Shown: piece by piece, positions 37,696 through 41,810 of the stretch
How positions within the stretch are numbered: the first letter of the stretch is position 1
Layout of the letters: each line of letters starts with the position of its first letter
Assembly (NCBI GenBank): GCA_027604685.1
Contig: JADHYX010000185.1
Coordinates: forward strand, 1 to 41,810
Source: Lobulomyces angularis
Lineage: Eukaryota > Chytridiomycota > Chytridiomycetes > Lobulomycetales > Lobulomycetaceae
DNA: 41,810 bases
Direction: 5' to 3'
The notes under the pieces: generated by a model
What the model was told of the DNA's origin: nothing
The model's database searches: none
The model's input: only the letters and a program-made list of their open reading frames with translations
Made by a program: the position numbers and the translations under genes

Positions 37696-39327
37696 ATGAA
37701 CAAGGAAAACTTGAATTTAAACTTTATAGATGAGAGTGATTCGCTAATAAAGCAAGAAACTATTTTACCAATACACCAGTTGCAACAGCAACATCAACAG
37801 CAACAACAGCAGAAAAACAGTAAAAGTGGTTATGATAAAAAAATCGATAAGGTAAATTCTTCAAATTCTACTGGAATTTTACATAAGTTTGATAAACCAT
37901 TTATTTGGATATCCGTATACTTTTTTCTAAATTTATCTATTACAATATGTAAGTTTCCAAAAATAAATGATAAACAAATCAAATTCTGTTAACTTTTAAA
38001 ATTTACTTATAGTCAACAAGGCGATATTTAAATTTTTTAGCTTTAATTATCCGTGGTTGTTAACAGCATTACATTCCTTGATTTCGGGAATTGGGGCATA
38101 CCTGGCAGTTTACTTTTTAGAAAAAAATCATGTTAAACGTAACTGAAGCTTTAAAAAAGGAACACCTTTTTTAATTTTATTTTATTTTTTTTTTAGAATA
38201 TGGCCAAATCTTGGCACCTGCATCACCATTTTCAAAAAAATTAAATTCGAAAGAGCATTTAGCAATAATATTATTTTCATTTTTATACACAGCAAATATA
38301 GCAGTCAGGTATACAAAAAAAAAAATCAAAAAAAAAAATAAATAACTTTAACGTTCAAATTTCTACTTAGTAATATTTCGTTAAATATGGTGACTTTACC
38401 ATTTCATCAAATTTTGAGGAGCACAAATCCAGCGATAACTGTCATTTTAGAAAGATTATTGTTTTCTAAAACTCAAACCACAAAAATTTATTTGTCCCTG
38501 TTTATTGTATAAAAAAAAATAAGAAAATTTGTTTAAAAAATAATAACAACAATGTAAAATTTTAATAGGTTATCTTTGGGGTAGTCTTAGCTACAGTAGG
38601 GGAGCTGGAATTCACAACTTTGGGTTTTATTCTTACCTTTCTTGGAGTAGTTTTGAGCTCACTGAAGGGCATGGCGACGAATTTGCTGTTGATTGGAAAC
38701 TTAAAACTTCATCCCTTTGACTTGCTCAGAAAGATGGCAGTTCTTTCCTTCTTCCAGTGCCTTGTCATTGCCTTCTGGTGTGGTGAGGTCACTCTCTTTA
38801 TGGAACAACTCGAACACAACAGAGCAGAACAGAGTGCGATGATGGGCCATGTCATCCAAGAGATTAGTGCAGGTGGTAATTGGGTTTTGAAGCCCGCCAA
38901 CGGCAAGAACGAGTGGGTGTTTGTGCCTGAGGAAGGTGCTGGCCAGAGCAAGTTAATGGCCACAGGATACTCAGCATATTTTGACAAAAACACAAAGTTA
39001 TACTTGGCATTGCTTGTTAATGGATTGCTGGCATTCCTGCTGAACTTTGTAAGCTTTACAGCCAATAAGAAAACCAGTGCTCTTTCCATGACAGTGGCAG
39101 GCAATGTCAAACAGGCCATGAGCATTGTTCTTAGTGTAGTGCTCTTTGGTTACGTGGTGACATCAATTAATGGTTTCGGTAAGAAATTAATTTTAAAATA
39201 AAACTAGTTTTTATAATTTTTATTACCTCAATTTAATTTCTAATATTCAACATAAAAACTTCTAGGTATTCTCATAACTCTTGTTGGTGGAGCGTGGTAT
39301 AGTGCACTCAACTTGAAAAAGAATTAA
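37696..39327 (+). CDS. TPT/SLC35-family nucleotide-sugar or triose-phosphate transporter
   Basis: Golgi/ER-type antiporter family. Six exons (37696-37948, 38013-38138, 38197-38308, 38371-38506, 38569-39178, 39266-39327) sum to 1299 nt, 432 aa. The cytosolic N-terminus has a poly-Gln stretch (LQQQHQQQQQQK). TPT motifs follow: NKAIFKFFSFNYPWLLTALH, NISLNMVTLPFHQILRSTNP, GVVLATVGELEFTTLGFILT, SSLKGMATNLLL, and late FTANKKTSALSMTVAGNVKQ followed by ITLVGGAWYSALNLKKN. Between helices about 7 and 8 is a ~65-residue polar insert (LEHNRAEQSAMMGHVIQEI..) not usual in the family. The long fifth exon is much richer in GC than everything around it: 48% and 57% in the lines at 38821 and 38881 by direct count, against 22% in the line at 38221. 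The substrate cannot be predicted from sequence alone. Confidence 0.88.
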
Positions 39328-40113
39328 AATTAAATCAGCACTTTTTTAATTTTTGTAACAGTTTTATTAACCAGCTTGAAGTAGAATTTTTTTTTTATTA
39401 AATAATACATTATATTATGTCGTCTGCTAACATGAAATCAAAATAAAAAATAAAAAAATTTATATTGTATGTGAAAAACTTTTTTAAGTGCTTAAATGTT
39501 ATTTATAATTGAAGATAAAAGTAGCGGATAAACGTGATTTCAAGATATAAGCTATAAGTTGTAGATGAGATTGATTTAATAACATAAGATATAAGTTGTT
39601 GATTAAATGAATTCAAAATATAAGATAAAAGAGAGTTGGTTTGGGAAAACTCTGCGCTGTTGATGTAAGAAAAATAAAAAAATCAGTTCGATGAAAAAGA
39701 AAGTTCAGTTGCAAAGAATAAAAAAGAATAAAAAAAAATCTGAAATGAAAACGGCAATTCCAAAACATTGTACTTGGAAAATTTTATTTACCATCTATTT
39801 TTATTATTTTAACTTTGAGTTAAAATTTCGCCTAGCACTAGGCGCGAGTTAATTTGTGGGGGGCGAGCAATTGCGCCAATAAGCTCAAAATTTTGACATG
39901 TGATTCACATAAAAACAAAAAAATTTTTCTTGTGTTTTCCTTTTTTTTTTTTTTTTTTTAAACTTTTTATAAAATTATAATAAATTTTTTTTCTTTGTAT
40001 ATTTTAATTTTTTTTTTTTTTTTTTAATTTTTTTAATTTTACTTTTTTTTTTTTTTTTTTAATTTTCCTTTTTTTTTAATTTTTTTTTTGTTTTTTTTTT
40101 TAAAAAAAATAAA
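39328..40113. other. intergenic region with long homopolymer tracts
   Basis: Contains the transporter 3' UTR, a short GC-richer stretch around 39829-39890 (GCCTAGCACTAGGCGC, a perfect inverted repeat CGCCTAG..CTAGGCG), and from 39940 on a series of poly-T runs of 10-19 bases. No gene seen. Confidence 0.55.
39828..39844. repeat. short perfect inverted repeat
   Basis: CGCCTAG and CTAGGCG face each other over three bases (CAC/GTG), a 7-bp GC-rich stem in otherwise AT-rich DNA just downstream of the transporter. It could be a transcript-end hairpin or chance. Confidence 0.5.
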
Positions 40114-40690
40114 ATGTTTTACTTGCCCTTGTTCTCAACCATCAAACGAATTTTGACTTCTTTTCAACAATGTAAAAAAAAAAAAAAATTTTTTTAACTA
40201 ATTTTGCTTTATTTCTTTTTTTTTTTTTGTAATAACTAACCTTTTTTTTTTTTTAAAAAAAATAGATTTTCTGCTACAAAAATCCAAACCTGTTCAAGCT
40301 ATTGAAGCAAGTAGTAAGGAATGGGAATACGACTCACACCAAACAAAAAAGTCTCTAAATCAATCAACTTTAACTACTCCTCAAACTCTCCATTATAATG
40401 ATTATTATGAAACTCTACATGAAATTGCCAAAAATAAAGTTCTCCATCCTTTTTATATAAATAAAAATCTTCAATGTAACCCTAAGCTTTTACTTCAACA
40501 GGATTCTGTGAATGCAATTACTTCTGAGATTGAATTTAAAAGAAATGATAGTGCTTATATGGATGATTACTCAGTTAACAATTGTAGTTGTAGTGATGCT
40601 CTTATTGTTACTAAAAAAGATATCAATAAGCATTTAAAAATTTCTGATGAGGATTCTTTGAAAGTGAAGAGAACAAGGTCAATGTATTAA
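40114..40690 (+). CDS. hypothetical protein
   Basis: Two exons (40114-40171, 40266-40690) sum to 483 nt, 160 aa. The start MFYLPLFSTIKRILTSFQQ is hydrophobic and basic, possibly a mitochondrial presequence or membrane anchor. The rest is hydrophilic (LNQSTLTTPQTLHYNDYYET) with Asn/Ser/Lys bias and ends KVKRTRSMY. The intron is almost entirely A/T homopolymer. I recognise no family. The 425-nt second exon without stops in this composition, plus clean splice sites, supports a real gene. Confidence 0.55.
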
Positions 40691-40964
40691 ATATGTATAT
40701 AATTTTGTTTTTTTTTAATTTTTTTAATATAAAAATGAAAAATTATTTTTTTTTATTTTTAATAATATTTTTTTATCACAAAAAAAAAATTCATATTCAT
40801 TTTATTTTTTTTAAAAAAAAAAAAAATATATAATAAATAATTCAAGATTTTTTTAAAAAAAAAAAAAAAAAATAATGCCAAGACAAAAAAAATAAAAAAT
40901 AAAAGTAAAAAAAAAATTCATGCTTTAAAATTTAAAGATATTATTATTTTTTTTTTTTCAAATC
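40691..40964. other. convergent 3' flanks, homopolymer-rich
   Basis: Between two convergent genes. Almost only A and T, with A runs over 15 bases (40860-40871). No other content seen. Confidence 0.6.
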
Positions 40965-41810
40965 TTAGTAATTTGTTTCCTCCTCTACATCACCATTGAC
41001 ATTGGAGTCAGAATCTTCTACATAATTTGCAGGAGTAAGAGGTTGCTTTTTTAACTTTTGTTTCATCACCTGACTAACAAGTTCGGTTTTTTTTGCTATT
41101 TCACTAACCCATTCTTCTACACTCTTCCCCCTAGTTAACCCAACAATTATTACCGTCATATTATCACATCCAATCGATCCCAAGTCACATTCCGGTGCTA
41201 AGCAGTAATCCATCAAATCCTCTGCAATTTCTTTTAAATTTCCTTCCTTTTCTGTAATTCTATATCTAACAAAGTCTACCACTTCTTGATTCGACATGCA
41301 ATCCCAAATACCTAACATCAAATAATTTACCAAAATAAAAAAAATTTTTTTTTAAAGAAAATTTTAGATTTATTTTTACCATCACATGCTATTACTAAAA
41401 ATTCATCACCCTCTTCTAAATCTCTTTGAATAATATCTGGGTTAGAGGTTACAACTTGTTGTTCAGGTGGTAAATTAGTAGACTTTTTAAACTCGAAATC
41501 TCCTATGGCTCTTGACAGAGCAAGGTTTCCATTCACCCTTCCATTTTCAACAAATCCACCGGCTTCAGTAATTCTTTTTGTTTCAACTAAAAGCAATAAT
41601 TATAAACTACACATAATGTTTTAATTTTACTATCATTGGTTGGTTTATGATCAAACGATAATGGTATAGCTTCTCCAGTTTTAGATCCCAAAACTATTCT
41701 ACTATCACCAGCGTTTGCAACGGTAATTTTCCAATCATCTGAAATTACACATGCGACCGCTGTACATCCCGAAGCTTCATCGACATACTTTGGATCTTTG
41801 TTAAATTAAA
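40965..41810 (-). CDS. PP2C-type protein phosphatase (PTC2/3-like), 5' part cut by window edge
   Basis: Metal-dependent Ser/Thr phosphatase that opposes stress and MAPK signalling. Visible exons: 41795-41631, 41586-41380 and 41311-40965. Motifs in order: [87 protein letters not shown] and [13 protein letters not shown] and DN carry metal-binding Asp residues and are intact. The N-terminal part, with the first metal-binding motif, lies beyond 41810. The C-terminal ~50 residues are an extension with an acidic end ([16 protein letters not shown]). Introns are about 45-68 nt. Confidence 0.93.

Noticed and set aside
38709..39125. 138-codon open frame on the minus strand
   Set aside because: It is antisense to the conserved TPT transporter exon, whose motifs and splice sites are clear; the opening results from the GC-rich codons.
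39930..40260. Long T/A homopolymer runs considered as a centromere-like or origin element
   Set aside because: Such runs occur in most gaps and in the adjacent intron here; no further structure sets them apart.

Overview
This is eukaryotic nuclear DNA, very AT-rich, with compact genes split by many short introns (mostly 38-65 nt, GTA..AG, with branch-like TTAAT/CTAAC boxes). Gene content is opisthokont and fungal-like: PAK kinase with CRIB domain, Aurora kinase, a full-length TOR kinase, PTC-type PP2C, RBM39/Rsd1-type splicing factor, an SLC35/TPT transporter and a mitochondrial PPR protein. It also holds genes usually lost from yeasts and moulds, such as a UPF0538/C2orf76 homologue. Together with Fanzor-type elements this suggests an early-diverging zoosporic fungus, perhaps Rozella/Cryptomycota-like. 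That placement is inference; no rRNA or marker search could be run.

Layout. 1-6.3 kb is a mobile-element graveyard around one TPR gene. It holds three relics of Fanzor (eukaryotic TnpB-like, RNA-guided nuclease family): a partial copy running off the left edge, a near full-length but decayed copy, and a solitary N-terminal fragment facing it. A helix-turn-helix transposase-like relic lies next to them. 6.3-19.9 kb is a dense housekeeping block: RPS28, PAK kinase, UPF0538, a coiled-coil protein, RBM39-like factor, thioredoxin with a SAP-like tail, a DUF2855 oxidoreductase-like protein and Aurora kinase. 20.3-24.3 kb holds a PPR protein and a small membrane-anchored acidic protein. 24.6-33.6 kb is one TOR gene on the minus strand. 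33.9-35.2 kb encodes a seven-helix membrane protein. 35.2-37.7 kb contains a dead V-ATPase c'' gene and other relics. 37.7-39.3 kb is a nucleotide-sugar/triose-phosphate transporter with a GC-rich insert. The right end has a hypothetical gene and the 3' part of a PP2C phosphatase cut by the edge.

The genes do not form one operon-like system. Several belong to growth and division signalling (TOR, PAK, Aurora, PP2C), which looks coincidental. The most notable points are the Fanzor cluster, a TOR whose rapamycin-binding (FRB) surface has lost its key residues, a likely GPCR-like seven-helix protein with a 10-nt microexon, and the V-ATPase c'' pseudogene. Where I give exon tables, the summed coding length is a multiple of three, which I used as a check.
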